A stretch of 64,000 nucleotides of DNA from Theocolax elegans (taxonomy: Eukaryota; Arthropoda; Insecta; Hymenoptera; Cerocephalidae). Shown here in pieces: positions 1-10,521 of the stretch (positions are counted from its first letter, which is position 1; each line of letters starts with the position of its first letter). The stretch lies in NCBI GenBank assembly GCA_026168455.1, contig CM047431.1, forward strand, positions 28,399,569-28,463,568, written 5' to 3'. The notes beneath the pieces were generated by a model. The model saw only the letters and a list, made by a program, of their open reading frames with translations, did not search any database and was not told where the DNA came from. The position numbers and the translations under genes were made by a program.

Positions 1-405
1 ACCCAGAACCGATGTTTGCGCCCGAGCAAAGCGAGGGTGAAAAGGTGGTACGGGGTTGAAATCACTTTGTCTCTGATAATTTTGAGCACTATTGCAGGAA
101 AAGCTTATTTTGCGCACTAGTGCGGGATTGTACTATTTTGCGCACTCAAATGCGTGCACAAAATCGAATTTTGCGCACGGAGTTAAGAGAAACCAAATCT
201 CTCATCACGCGTCACCTTAAGAATGCCATTAAGATCCCTAAGACCTAATAAGAGGTTGCCATATATAGGTAGTTTGATAACATAATTAAAAAAAAGAGAT
301 CAATTACAATCAAATAAAATGAGTTTATTTTATATTCATGTAGGATGTTAGAAGAACGCCCTTACATGACTTGATAACGGAACTCATAGTTATAGTACAT
401 GAGAC
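1..405. other. non-coding AT-rich flank with short TTTTGCGCAC repeats
   Basis: No gene is recognised. Between about 107 and 187 the word TTTTGCGCAC occurs three times, with the related GTGCACAAAA between copies, so direct and inverted versions lie within 80 bp. This looks like the edge of a small repeat or transposon terminus, but no matching partner end is visible in the window. Confidence 0.4.
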
Positions 406-531
406 ATGACCAGCGCGGAGAGGCCGCTTGACCTGCTTGTCGTCCTCGACGAAAATGCTGCTGAGGCAGCGAGAGCCGTTGGTTTTGTCAAGGCTTGGCA
501 GAGGTGGAGGAACTCTCTACTCAGGATCTAA
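406..531 (+). CDS. small unassigned ORF (41 codons)
   Basis: An ATG-to-TAA frame of 41 codons lies in a patch that is clearly more GC-rich than its surroundings. An in-frame TGA sits just before the ATG, so the frame cannot extend upstream. The peptide is rich in Ala, Glu, Leu and Arg and helix-prone, with a Trp/Arg-rich end (KAWQRWRNSLLRI). I do not recognise the family. It could be the C-terminal tail of an old transposon protein or a chance frame in a GC-rich fragment. No promoter or splice context supports it. Confidence 0.15.
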   Translation: MTSAERPLDLLVVLDENAAEAARAVGFVKAWQRWRNSLLRI

Positions 532-1050
532 GTCTCCCACCATCGGCATGTTATGTACACGCATCGATATGTGCGTGTATTAGCTTATGACGTCGTATAC
601 TGGCTGTTCGTCTATATTTTCTTATAATAGATAATAAATGTATTAATTATTATATTGTTTAAATATAATACTTGTAGTGTGTTGTTTTACAAGATGCATT
701 ATTTATGCATAGATATAGTTACGCTAGTGCTATATAATTGTAAAACTTACAGTTTTATTGAAAATTGGTTTAATGCCAATTTTCATTGTAAATTATAATA
801 AATAATAATTTCAAAAGTTATATTTTGGTGTAGTTACACTCAAAATATTTAACTGAGTTTAAATAATTAATAAAATTTGTTTAATTAATTATTTATTAAC
901 AACTTTGTCATTTTTGGTGTTATCAAATTGATGTTTTAACCAAAAATGGCAAATATGTAAAAAAAAATAATAAAATTATAAATTTTACAATTTTTCACAT
1001 TTTAATGTTTAATTTAATTATTTAAACATTAAAAGTGAAATAAAAAAATC

Positions 1051-1125
1051 TGCACTGGTCGGGGATCGAACCCCGTCGTAGCGCGTATCAGTCGGATACT
1101 CTACGGCTTGACTATCTTAGTCTCT
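1051..1125 (-). ncRNA. tRNA-like relic or tRNA-derived SINE head
   Basis: On the minus strand this reads as a degenerate tRNA. A box A-like segment (TAGTCAAGCCGTAGAG) is followed by ATCCGACTGATACGCGC, then a good box B (GGGGTTCGATCCCC). A T7 run follows almost immediately and would act as a Pol III terminator. The T stem pairs well only with a 6-nt loop, and the acceptor and anticodon stems do not pair fully. It is therefore more likely a tRNA pseudogene or SINE head than a working tRNA gene. The CTGAT core of the anticodon region resembles isoleucine tRNAs, but I would not assign an amino acid. Confidence 0.5.
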
Positions 1126-1289
1126 TATACGAGAAGATCCGATATGTCTACATTAGGTAATAGGCAGTATTAGCTTATGTAGCAATGCTTTTTATGCTAT
1201 TTAGCTAAAATAAAAGCTTGAAATTTTGTATATCAAGTTTGGGATGTAACAGTATATTTGTTTGCAAAGCCCCATAAATTATATATGTC

Positions 1290-1965
1290 GGAAAAAAATA
1301 CTTTAAAAATTACTTCTTCTATGCATTTTTTAATTAAACAATGGACCGCAATATTGGATGAATAATCGGTAAGTAATAATATTTGCTTTTGTACTCGTAA
1401 TAATTATTTTTATTACAATAAAATAAATATATTTTAAATATAAATAAAGTTTTTAAGTTAATTTTCTATATTATAAATTTATACTTTTATTATAATTATT
1501 TTTAGTGTAATTATAAAAACATGAATATAAATATTAGTGAAAAGTATAAATACACAATATATAATTATTCGAAAAATTTTTATTTTTATTTTATAGGGTT
1601 TTTGATGTTCAAATTTGGTGGTTACACTTCAAAAATTTTTTCTTCTTTGCATTTTTAAATTAAACAATGGGCAGCAATATTGGATGAATAATGGGTAAGT
1701 AATAATATTTACTTTTGCATACTTATTAATTAGTTTTGTAAAGAGAAACGTAAAATACATTTATTAATTTATTCATTATAATAATATAATTATATTTTTT
1801 TGTTGTTAATTTATAAGTAGATTTATGTATTTAAAAAATAATGTAATATATTAGCATATCATATTTTTGGTTGATTTGTAAATTTAATTTTCTATATTAT
1901 AAATTTATATTTTTATTATAATTATTTTGCGTGTAATCCTAAAAAAAAATAATGAATAAAAATGC
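1290..1965. repeat. two diverged copies of a tandem AT-rich unit
   Basis: A segment with AATTAAACAATGG, GCAATATTGGATGAATAAT and GGTAAGTAATAATATTT occurs at about 1312-1400 and again at about 1638-1725. A second shared block (AATTTTCTATATTATAAATT) follows at about 1460 and 1884. The order is the same in both, so this is an old direct duplication with indels. Each copy carries a sequence that matches a 5' splice donor (GGTAAGTAA), but the upstream frames are closed and I see no gene. Confidence 0.5.
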
Positions 1966-2213
1966 ATACAAATATTATAATATATATACATTTTGTGTAC
2001 TTTTATTTTTCACTTATATTTGTATTCACTTTTATTTATTACTTTTTTAGAACATATATATGGAGCATTTCATACCAAGTCAGCAAAAGAAAATTTAAAA
2101 ATTATTGATATTCTGCTAAACATCTTTTTGCATCTAAAATATGTAAAAACATTTTTAGATGCTTTCCTTCGATGTGACAAAAGTTATTAATATCCAATAA
2201 TCACATATTTTGC

Positions 2214-2825
2214 TGTTTTGCACTTATATGACCAATTTTCATGACTTTATAACTCAAAATATATGCAACCTACAAAAGAAATGATAGATACCTTCATAGC
2301 GATGCCAAAGACTTTGTAGAAATTTAAATTTCGCGCCAAAAAATTTATTAAATGTTCCGAGTTGATTGTAATAATAAATGTTTAGATAAAAAATAAAGAT
2401 TTATGCCCGATAGCTATCATAACAAACAACATTTTTGTCAAAGATGAGAAATTAATATTTATTCGTTTTTTGTCAAACTGACTTACTAAATGAAGAGGTT
2501 ATGTTTCACTTTTTTTTAGTAAGTCAAATTTTTATCAAAAACGAAACAATATTATTTACTGTCTGTTGACAGAAATGTTGCTTGTTAAGGTAGCTTGCAG
2601 GAACAACTATTTCTTTATTTAAAACAAATATTTTTACAATAAACATGGAATAACTGATTCAGATTTTGTCGCGAAATTTAAATTTCTTAACAGGTTTTGG
2701 CGCCGCCTTAAGATTGGAAATTATATGAACATATTAATGAAATTTTAATTACAACCTTTAATTAAATATAATTGCACTTTACTGACCTTAAGTCACTAAA
2801 ACATCAAATATTTTGATTTTTGACA
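2214..2825. repeat. foldback repeat element, full copy
   Basis: The ends of this segment are shared with 5360-5545 (see that entry). The interior holds nested inverted repeats: an arm near 2410-2480 pairs with 2515-2590 (ACTTACTAAA against TTTAGTAAGT), and outer segments with AATTTAAATTTCGCG near 2325 pair with CGCGAAATTTAAATT near 2670. It has no coding capacity and looks like a non-autonomous DNA element. Confidence 0.5.
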
Positions 2826-2921
2826 TTGTTCGGCTCATTTGATATTACTAAAAATTTACAGATACTTCTAATTACATGTACTTTTTAGAGAAAAATTCAT
2901 ATAGGTATTATTCGTATCATA

Positions 2922-3796
2922 CCCAGATAAAAATACTCACATGATTCTCATGTGGTCACCACATGTTTACCATGTGGCAACAATGTGGAAAATATGTGGA
3001 TCTCAATGGGAACCATATGGGAATCATGTGGAAACCATGTGGGATTTTGCAAGATAATTTTGAGTTTTACAAGATAACCATATGGTATTTATGCGGTTTG
3101 TACATGGTTCTCGCATAGTTCTCACATGGTTCCCACATGGTTACCACATGATTATCATATGATTACCATATGGTTCCCACTCAGGTTCTTTTGCATAATA
3201 TATATTTTAGTAGAATGTAATTTGATAGAATATATTTAACCATAAAAATAATTTAAGTGTTAAAAGAATGGATAATAACTCAGAATCTTAAAAATCTAGC
3301 AGTTTTATAGGTACGATATTTACAATGAATACAATTAATTATCATAAATAAATAAATATATACGCAATAAATATGATTATCATAGGAAACGAAAATTTAA
3401 CAGGTTACATATAATAACAAGCTTCATTGCAGTATTTTATAAAAATAAAATAATCTTAGTAGTTACATATTAATGCTCAAATTCATTGTAAATATCGTAC
3501 CGTTAAAACTGTTAGATTTTTAAGATTCTGAGTTGTTATTCATTCTTTTAACAATTAAATTATTTTTCTGGTTAAAGATATTGTGTCATATTACGTTTTA
3601 CTAAAATATTATGCAAAAGTATCTGAGCGGGAACCATATGGTAATCATATGGGATTCATGTGGTAACCATGTGGGAACCATATGAGAACTAAGCGGGAAC
3701 CATGTAAAAACCGCATAAATACCATACGGTTATTCCGTGGAACTCACACAGGTAACATATGGGAATCACAGCAAAATCCCACATGGTTTCCACAGA
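2922..3796. mobile_element. palindromic MITE-like element made of CATGTGG/CATATGG words, right end truncated
   Basis: The left end is CCCAGATAAAAATACTCAC, preceded by TA, a possible target duplication. Arms of about 300 bp (about 3015-3330 and 3485-3796) are inverted copies of each other around an AT-rich loop. Both arms consist largely of CCACATG, CATATGG and GGGAACC words spaced roughly one helical turn apart. The right arm stops at CATGGTTTCCAC and the expected terminal sequence is missing, so the element is truncated there. A 141-codon frame starting inside the right arm is a by-product of the repeats. Confidence 0.7.
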
Positions 3797-4619
3797 CAAT
3801 ATTAAGAATAAATAGCGAGCCGTCTTCCAAATTGGTACTTACCTGGATTATCGCCGTATGTCCATCCAAGCAGCTCAAGCTCGCCGTTGCACCTGTCAAG
3901 CCGCGTGCATCAAGGAGAGCGAGAGAGAAGGAGATATCGGCCGCGGCAACACAGAGCCTGCGTCAACGTGCCGCGTATACACACCTACCGCGGTCCTGTA
4001 AAACATCGACCCTATTAGTCGACGGGATCGACAACGGCATTGTTGTTGTTGTTGCAGCGGACGAAGAACACACTACGGCCGCTAGTGCGGGCGGCCATAT
4101 TACTTAAGCCGTACTCAAGTAAAGCCGCGTACGCACCGCAGGTCTCTTCCAATCGCCGTAAAAGCTACGTCGCTCGATCTTCCGAAAAAAGAAGCAGAGA
4201 ATAGCGAGCGTGATATTTTTGTAGAGCAGAGAGTTCAACGAGAGCATCGAAGCGGCAAAAGTTAGTGCATTCTAATCCGTGCCTTCTTTATTTGTATTAA
4301 CTAAATCCCGTGCTTCCCTATAGTGTGTGTGCGGATTATCGTATTTCCCTTCCTCCCCCCCCTTTTTTCGAGCAGCTTTCGTTACCGCGATCGTTCATCG
4401 CAGCCGCGCCGTCAACCGAAGATTAACTCGTCGCGGACGAGTACTGCATCTTCTGGCCAGCATTTTCGCGACGTTTAGATTACCGATCTAAGAGATGCGA
4501 CTGGCACTCGCGTGTATATGAAAAGTGAGCGGATAATAAACGCAACTATTATATATATATATATATATTCTTTATTATCAACCTCACCTGCACCCTAATC
4601 CCCAGTGCAGCGTGACACA
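3797..4619 (-). mobile_element. GC-rich LTR-like fragment (same family as about 60345)
   Basis: Read on the minus strand, the segment starts near 4617 with TGTCACGCTGCACTGGGGAT, closely like TGTAACGCCACACTGGGGAT at 60345. Both are followed by a purine-rich patch (GGGAAGG-AAATACG) and a CAACAACAACAAT stretch, in a GC content well above the background. A near-perfect splice donor (CAG|GTAAGT, minus strand) lies at about 3838-3846, as in LTR elements that splice from their leader. It abuts the ATAD3 pseudogene on one side and the palindromic element on the other. A host 5' UTR exon and promoter is the alternative; all frames towards the donor are closed. Confidence 0.4.
4546..4569. repeat. (TA)n microsatellite
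   Basis: About twelve TA dinucleotides lie inside the LTR-like fragment. Confidence 0.8.
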
Positions 4620-4621
4620 GC

Positions 4622-5006
4622 ATGGGTGTACTTTTCGATAAACTTTATATACATCGTCATTCGAAGCATAAGCAGCAGCTTGCCAGGCAACACCGATCTT
4701 TGCAAACTCTCTACCAGAGATACCTTTAGTCATATCTGTGATTTTACATGACCATTCCGTCGAGTCGATCGTTCACTGCCCAATCAAATTATTCGGGCAT
4801 TCGTTTATGTGTTCACTTGATTGTTTTCGTCAGAATGCTTCAGCCTCATAAATGAGTAATAGTAAACCTTGTCGTGACATTAAAGACCCAGTCAAAAACT
4901 TTATGTATGACAGTTATACATCGCGATCAAGGGGTGCCTCCACCGCTCAGGGTTTCGTAATCCATTCCAGAAGGTTTGGCAAATTGCTTTGCAGACATTG
5001 TTTTAT
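4622..5006 (-). pseudogene. ATAD3/belphegor-like AAA+ ATPase pseudogene
   Basis: Translating the minus strand in shifting frames gives pieces in the order expected for the AAA+ domain of ATAD3, a mitochondrial inner-membrane ATPase called belphegor in flies. From the high-coordinate end: KTMSAKQFAKPSGMDYETL (tail of Walker A and following helix), VIHKVFDW, a degraded Walker B region (YEAEAF), SSEHINE, FDWAVNDRLDGMV, then TKGISGREFAKIGVAWQAAA followed by YASNDD. The stretch expected between the last two blocks is deleted. At least two stops and several frameshifts break it. A pyrimidine-rich stretch ending in AG directly precedes the first block at about 5005, so it may be a degraded exon. At the low end it is cut off at the LTR-like fragment. 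Family assignment is from recognised motifs. Confidence 0.7.
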
Positions 5007-5359
5007 CTAAAGATAGAAAAATTTGATTCAAAATTGTGCATAAACAAACCAATATTAATTCTAATAATTAATAAACAAAAATCTCCTTAAAAGTTAATTA
5101 AGCATTTTAATATTTATAAATTTCTTCTAAATGTTTTGTAAGATGGTGAATATATTAATTTATTCTTAATCTTATTAAATTCTCATTATTTATTCCGTTA
5201 TTAATTTGATCGATTAGAATATATATGAAAGAAGGCAGATACAAGTGTTGCTTTGACAAAAAAACTTTGGTTTTTGTGAGTAAAATAATGCAGTACATAA
5301 TAATCACAAATTGACTAATTTAAATATACATATCTGGTTTTAATGTTCATTTTTTTCTT
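5007..5359. other. AT-rich, no feature seen
   Basis: No coding, repeat or RNA signal was recognised apart from A/T runs. Confidence 0.5.
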
Positions 5360-5545
5360 TTTGCACTTATATGACCAATTTTCATGACTTTATAACACAA
5401 AATATATGCGCCCTACAAAAAAAATGATACATACCTATAAGATTGGAAATTATATCAACAATTGAAAGAAATTTTAATTATAAATATTAATTGAATATTA
5501 TTGCACTATCACTGACCTTCAGTCACTAAAAAATCAAATATTTTA
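5360..5545. repeat. deleted copy of the 2214-2825 repeat
   Basis: It starts with the same block as 2214 (TTTTGCACTTATATGACC, CATGACTTTATAAC, ATATATGC) and then jumps to the same end block (AAGATTGGAAATTATAT, TGACCTT.AGTCACTAAAA, ATCAAATATTT). The inverted interior of the longer copy is missing, so this is an internal-deletion derivative. Confidence 0.6.
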
Positions 5546-5794
5546 AAGAGTAACACGCTCGTGAATTTTATGTTATATTAAAATTAACGGTCTGTACGAG
5601 CCAGAATATATAAATATTCTTAATCATTAGTCCATGATGTATTACAAATTTGTAGCCCCTACACCAAGTTCGATGAGTATAGATATTTTAATTCTGGGGA
5701 CTAAAAATATTGGTGTGGAAATAAAAATTATTATTAAGATAACTTTAAATATAAATATAAAGAAATTGTATGATAAAATATATATGTAACGAAT

Positions 5795-5827
5795 GTTTCG
5801 ACGACAATTGCCAGTTGGTCTCATCAG
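5795..5827 (-). ncRNA. hammerhead-ribozyme-like core
   Basis: On the minus strand CTGATGA is followed by a 21-nt insert that can start a stem (GAC with GUC) and then GAAAC. This is the conserved hammerhead core spacing: CUGAUGA, stem II, GAAA. Minimal type I hammerheads are known in the terminal repeats of Penelope-like elements and in other arthropod repeats. I could not draw convincing stems I and III, so it may be a decayed copy. No neighbouring Penelope gene is visible. Confidence 0.35.
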
Positions 5828-6070
5828 TAAGGAATGGCAATCTACCTTAGACATTGAATATAGAAATTATATCGAAATAGACCAAGAACAATACTATTGA
5901 ATGGGGTATATATACATTTAGAAGACTTTATCACTTGCATGTATTCGAAACCAAGAAAAAACCCCTAGTGGATAAAGTTGAAAATAATCAATATTGTCTT
6001 GGGTAGGCGCAAAAACGACCACACACGCCTAAATAAGATTTTAAAGAGTAATACAGACCGTTAAATTTAA

Positions 6071-6737
6071 CCAATTAATGCCGAAATAACGAAAAATTTT
6101 ACTTTGACTTTGAGCTTCTAAATTTTGATTAAGCTGTAAGTATTTCTTATTCAGGCAAGTATTTTTTTATGTATTTTGATCCGCTCTACACGATAGGCCT
6201 AATTAGAATGCTACAAATTAATTATTTATATTGCTTTTTTACAAATTTACATTAAAAAATGTGATTTTTTTCTGATTTTTTTTACATAACGTCCCATTTC
6301 AGTTGGATACAATTTTTTTTATTGTTATAACCATGCAAAGAGAGTTACTAAATGTAACTCTTTCAAAATATGCACAAGGATTTTATTAAAAAATTTTGAT
6401 TGCCATATTGGATTCGTATTTGTTATTGATGAATAAACTCAACGCTTTACAAAAACAGAAAATATCTTTATATGCGCAAGAATGCGTCGAAACATATGCC
6501 CTCTTTCTTTCGTACTTGTCCTTGGAACTTGTCTGCTCTTGTACGCTGACCAGACGTCGACGAGGAACTTAAGTACCGGTGCACTGTGTGAAGATGCCAC
6601 CTACGGAAGACGTAGGAGGACTCTCTTCCTCTCACACAGCGCTCGCTGATATCTTAATCTCCCGCTATCTCTCTCTCTCTTTCTCTCTAACATTTACCGA
6701 ACTTGTACTACAGTGTCTCTGTACAAAGGTATCTGTA
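6071..6737. other. AT-rich spacer, no gene seen
   Basis: The first 400 bp are AT-rich with homopolymers. From about 6500 the composition is more balanced, with a CT-rich stretch at about 6668-6690, but no frame reads as a known protein. It may hold strongly decayed upstream LINE sequence. Confidence 0.35.
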
Positions 6738-7288
6738 GCCATTGACAAGCTTGCACCAATAAAATAGTTAAAAACAACGAAATCGAGGCCGGCTTGCATG
6801 GATGCAGAGTTGTACTAATTCCAGCGTAGGCGCAATACTTAACGAATTTCCATTTTTGAAACAGGTTACTGATGAAATGACACAGAAAAAAAGATTGATT
6901 TTTATCAAAATAGAATATATAATATTCTCGCAAACTATAGCGTTTGGAAGGAGTTACGAAGTCTCGGGCTTTTTTCGGGATCGCAGGAGGAGTATTTCAA
7001 ATCTTCAAAGTGCAAATGAGAATGGACTTACTTTCCAAGAAATTGAAATAAATGATGTTATTCTGGCGATCTCACATTTCTCCTCGGAGGCTAGGGGGCC
7101 GGACGACATTCTGCAGAGTATAATAGCTCTACCGATCATAAGCAAACTCCTTGATAAGCTAATTCACTCATTTGACAACGGGGTCTTTCCAATACTAGTG
7201 CTATGGGCTCATATTCTACCACTTAAGAAGAGCAAAACTCCATCTTTCGCGTCTAATTTTCGGCCCACCGCAGTGCTGAGCTTTCTGT
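6738..7288 (+). pseudogene. jockey/CR1-type LINE fragment, left half (endonuclease-RT linker and RT start)
   Basis: Translation gives AIDKLAPIK, a stop, then RPACMDAEL, like the linker between endonuclease and reverse transcriptase of jockey-clade LINEs. From about 7035 the frame reads EIEINDVILAISHFSSEARG, GPDDI, HSFDNGVFPI, LPLKKSKTPSFASNFRPTAV and ends in LSF. These match the start of the LINE RT domain (S-x-G-x-D, FP...W, iPl.K, FRPi..Ls). Stops break it upstream. It ends abruptly at CTGT (7285-7288), and the next expected residues (LSKVL) appear at about 59306, 52 kb away. The element is therefore split by a later insertion. Confidence 0.75.
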
Positions 7289-8249
7289 TGTCGCGTCCCG
7301 ACGAAAATTATATTATTATTTTTCGTAAAAAGTACTGCGTAGTTTAGAATAAAATTACGACGTAGAAGATGAACAAAATAAGGTTGATAAAGAATGATTA
7401 TAAGTAAATGCAGTAATATAAAATATAATTTATAGAGCTAAGGAACAGATTATTTTACGAGTGTTTCAAACGAAAAAGAGACTGATAAGTAGAGTAGAAG
7501 ATATTATTCAAAACCAATACGCATATAAGCGGGATCGCCGACAGTGAGATCGAAACGAAAGGTTGCGTAAGAGTTTTTTTTGTACTGCACTATAAAATCA
7601 ATGCTCGCAGAAGAGCCGGCGATGGGAAACATGGACTAGAAAATTCGAGCATTAGAAAGAAGTATTAAATCAAGCCGTTCTTTGGGTAATATCGCAGTAA
7701 TAAAAGGGGGACAGCAAATTCTCCGAATTAACTACGAAGCGATACAAAAAATGCATGGGATTCGATAATTTTTAATCACGCACATCTAACGGTCCAATCG
7801 GGTGCAAGCACAGAATAATCGAGAACTACTTACACAATTTCCATATAAGGCAAAGCGTAAGACAAGGTCAGATGCATAGATTTTTAGGGTATATAAAGAG
7901 GACCCAGAAAAGACACAGCCACTCCTAATTTTTCATCTAAAGCTTTCGTAAGGCGACGCTCTGCTAGTCAACACTTTTTTTCTGAGGGCGTGGCACTGCT
8001 ACTCGGACTTTAAAGAAATACGCATTCAAAATCAAGAGAGATCTTGTATTCGGGGATCGAGACGCATCGTTGATATACACGAGCCATAGTCAAGGAACTA
8101 CGACTTTGACATCTGGCAATCATCGGACTCCAAAAGCATACGTATCTAACATCGACGCCCGCAGGTCTAGCAGGACATTATCAAGCAATTTGACACCGCT
8201 ATTCACGTTCGAGGCGGACCTTCGTTCCTCACCGTATATATATATATAT

Positions 8250-8771
8250 GGGCTATTTCACGTCAAGTGGTACGATGAAAATTTTACATGAAAATTAGTG
8301 ATTTTATGAGGTTTATGAGGCATAACTTGCACCGCCGTCTTGGCCAATAATCTAACCACCGCCATTCGAAAGCTCTCCAAAAATGTGATCTCTTGAGCGG
8401 TGTTAGATCAAAATCGATTGTGGCGTGGTCGCCTTTTTTTGATATTCAATATTTCCGGGCGTTCTATCTCTTTGAGATTTTAAAATTAAGAATTGTAACC
8501 CAGATAGATAAGTTCTAAAGATTATTTTGAACAAAAGTTGTTTGTAATGTTTTTTCAAAAAAATGAATAGATTTTGAGATAAATGGCTTTGAAAATAGAA
8601 ATTTTTCTAAAAAATTGAAAAATTTCCATTTTTCATGGTGGAATAACTCTTAAGCAAATTATTTTTAACACCTAAAATTTTTTTTCAATCTTCTCGAAGA
8701 TATTTCCAGCCTGTTCTCAAATTTTGGAGCGATTTAAAATTTTCATCGTACCACTTGACGTGAAATAGCCC
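8250..8771. mobile_element. 522-bp MITE with 36-bp terminal inverted repeats
   Basis: It begins GGGCTATTTCACGTCAAGTG and continues GTACGATGAAAATTTT; the reverse complement closes it at 8736-8771. It sits in a TA repeat, consistent with TA target use as in the Tc1/mariner group. It has no coding capacity. It lies in the 5' LTR; the 3' LTR shows the empty site. Confidence 0.85.
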
Positions 8772-8829
8772 ATATATATATATACTTATATATATATATA
8801 TACACTTATATTGATATATATATATATAT
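8772..8829. repeat. (TA)n-rich tract between two MITEs
   Basis: An interrupted TATATA tract lies here, with further tracts at 8235-8249 and 10483-10518. Together they represent one original TA tract in the LTR that was expanded and split by the two insertions. Confidence 0.8.
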
Positions 8830-10482
8830 GGGTGGTTCTCTGTGACATCGAAGATGAAAAAAATAAATATTGCTATAACTGTGGGAATATGTTTTAGAGG
8901 TATCCAGTAGTTCTCCTGAATTTTTTCAGATTTTTTCTGGGCCATTATTTTAAGTTACAGAGAGTCAAAGTTGACATTTTAGCACTTTTTTGCATTATAT
9001 GCCCATTTTCATGAATTTTTATCTCCCAGGGGATGCATTTTTCACTAAAAACATAAGTATGACTTTTTTTGTAAAATTTTCCGAACTTTTCATAAAAAAT
9101 ACTTTTAAAGACATAAATTATGCTGTCACACTCTTGTAAGCCATTTAAACCTTAAATAGTGAAAATCAGCAATTCTGCTCCGGACTCTGGTAACCTAATA
9201 CTGTCTAAAAGATGTCTTTTTATAGTCAGAAACTGCCTAAAAATTTCCAGAGTGGGTCTAAATCATTAAGATCACTTATGGTCAAAATATCCGGAAAAAG
9301 TGCCCGAAATATTAATAGAAATGTATATTTGTTGCCTTATAACGATGAATCTATTAGCATGATCATTGCAAAAAAATTTGTGCACTTACCTTGGAGTGGT
9401 AGAAAAGTATCTTCACTTGTTTCAGTATCCATCTAATCCCCTGTAAGTTGCTAAAAATATAAATATTATTATACAAATGTAAAAAATTAATTTTTAAACA
9501 TTTATAATGCTGGATTTTTAGTTTTACATCCCTTACAAGAAGTATAATACTAATCTGAAGGATTACTATAAAAGTATCAACATTATTATTATTATTATTC
9601 AGCAATACATTGTTTAGATTTCACAAACTTGTCACTGTCACGTTATCATATTATTCATTATAATTATATATCCGATTTATTTATATATCTTTTGTATTAA
9701 ATACGTATATTCAGTTATTGTAATAATAATGTTTATATATTTATAGTAATCCTTCAGATTAGTATTATAATTCTTGTAAGGGATGTAAAACTAAAAATTC
9801 AGCATTATAAATGTTTAAAAATTAATTTTTTACATATGTATAATAATATTTGTATTTTTAGCAGCTTACAGGGGATTAGATGGATACTGAAACAATTGAA
9901 GATACTTTTCTACCACTCCAAGGTAAGTGCATAAATTTTTTGCAATGATCATGCTACTAGATTCATCGTTATAAGGCAACAAATATACATTTCTATTAAT
10001 ATTTCGGGCACTTTTCCCGGATATTTTCACCATAAGTGATCTTAATGATTTAGACCCACTCTGGAAATTTTTAGGCAGTTTCTGACTATAAAAAGACATC
10101 TTTTAGACAGTATTAGGTTACCAGAGTCCGGAGCAGAATTGCTGATTTTCACTATTTAAGGTTTAAATGGCTTACAAGAGTGTGACAGCATACATTTATG
10201 TCTTTAAAAGTATTTTTAATGAAAAGTTCGGAAAATTTTACAAAAAAAGTAATACTTATGTATTTAGTGAAAAATGCATCCCCTGGGAGCTAAAAATTCA
10301 TGAAAATGGGCATATAATGCAAAAAAGTGCTAAAATGTCAACTTTGACTCTCTGTAACTTAAAATAATGGCCCAGAAAAAATCTTAAAAAGTTCAGGAGA
10401 ACTACTGGATACCTCTAAAACATATTCCCACAGTTATAGCAATATTTATTTTTTTCATCTTCGATGTCACAGAGAACCACCC
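8830..10482. mobile_element. 1.65-kb foldback element with about 740-bp inverted arms
   Basis: The left end GGGTGGTTCTCTGTGACATC is matched in reverse at 10463-10482. The arms 8830-9572 and 9740-10482 are nearly identical inverted copies around a loop of about 170 bp. Each arm holds the same open frame (9212-9436 on +, 9866-10099 on -) starting MSFYSQKLPKNFQSGSKSLR. This mirror pair is a consequence of the palindrome. I do not recognise the peptide and cannot say whether it once belonged to a transposase. TA flanks both ends. Confidence 0.85.

Positions 10483-10521
<39 letters not shown>

Noticed and set aside
3838..3846. Host gene 5' UTR exon ending in CAG|GTAAGT
   Set aside because: Possible, but the segment matches the LTR-like copy at 60345 and no coding exon was found; kept only as an alternative.
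3682..4107. 141-codon frame
   Set aside because: It starts in the palindromic CATGTGG element and runs into GC-rich LTR-like DNA; no domain and no matching splice pattern.
5642..5854. 70-codon minus-strand frame with HSLLMRPTGNCRRN
   Set aside because: The apparent peptide covers the hammerhead-like sequence; the rest is Ile/Phe-rich AT sequence.
8685..8945. 86-codon minus-strand frame
   Set aside because: Crosses the junction of two MITEs and the TA microsatellite between them, giving a YIYIYI stretch.
9212..10099. Pair of identical proteins (MSFYSQKLP...) on opposite strands
   Set aside because: They are mirror images produced by the foldback arms; there is no transposase motif.
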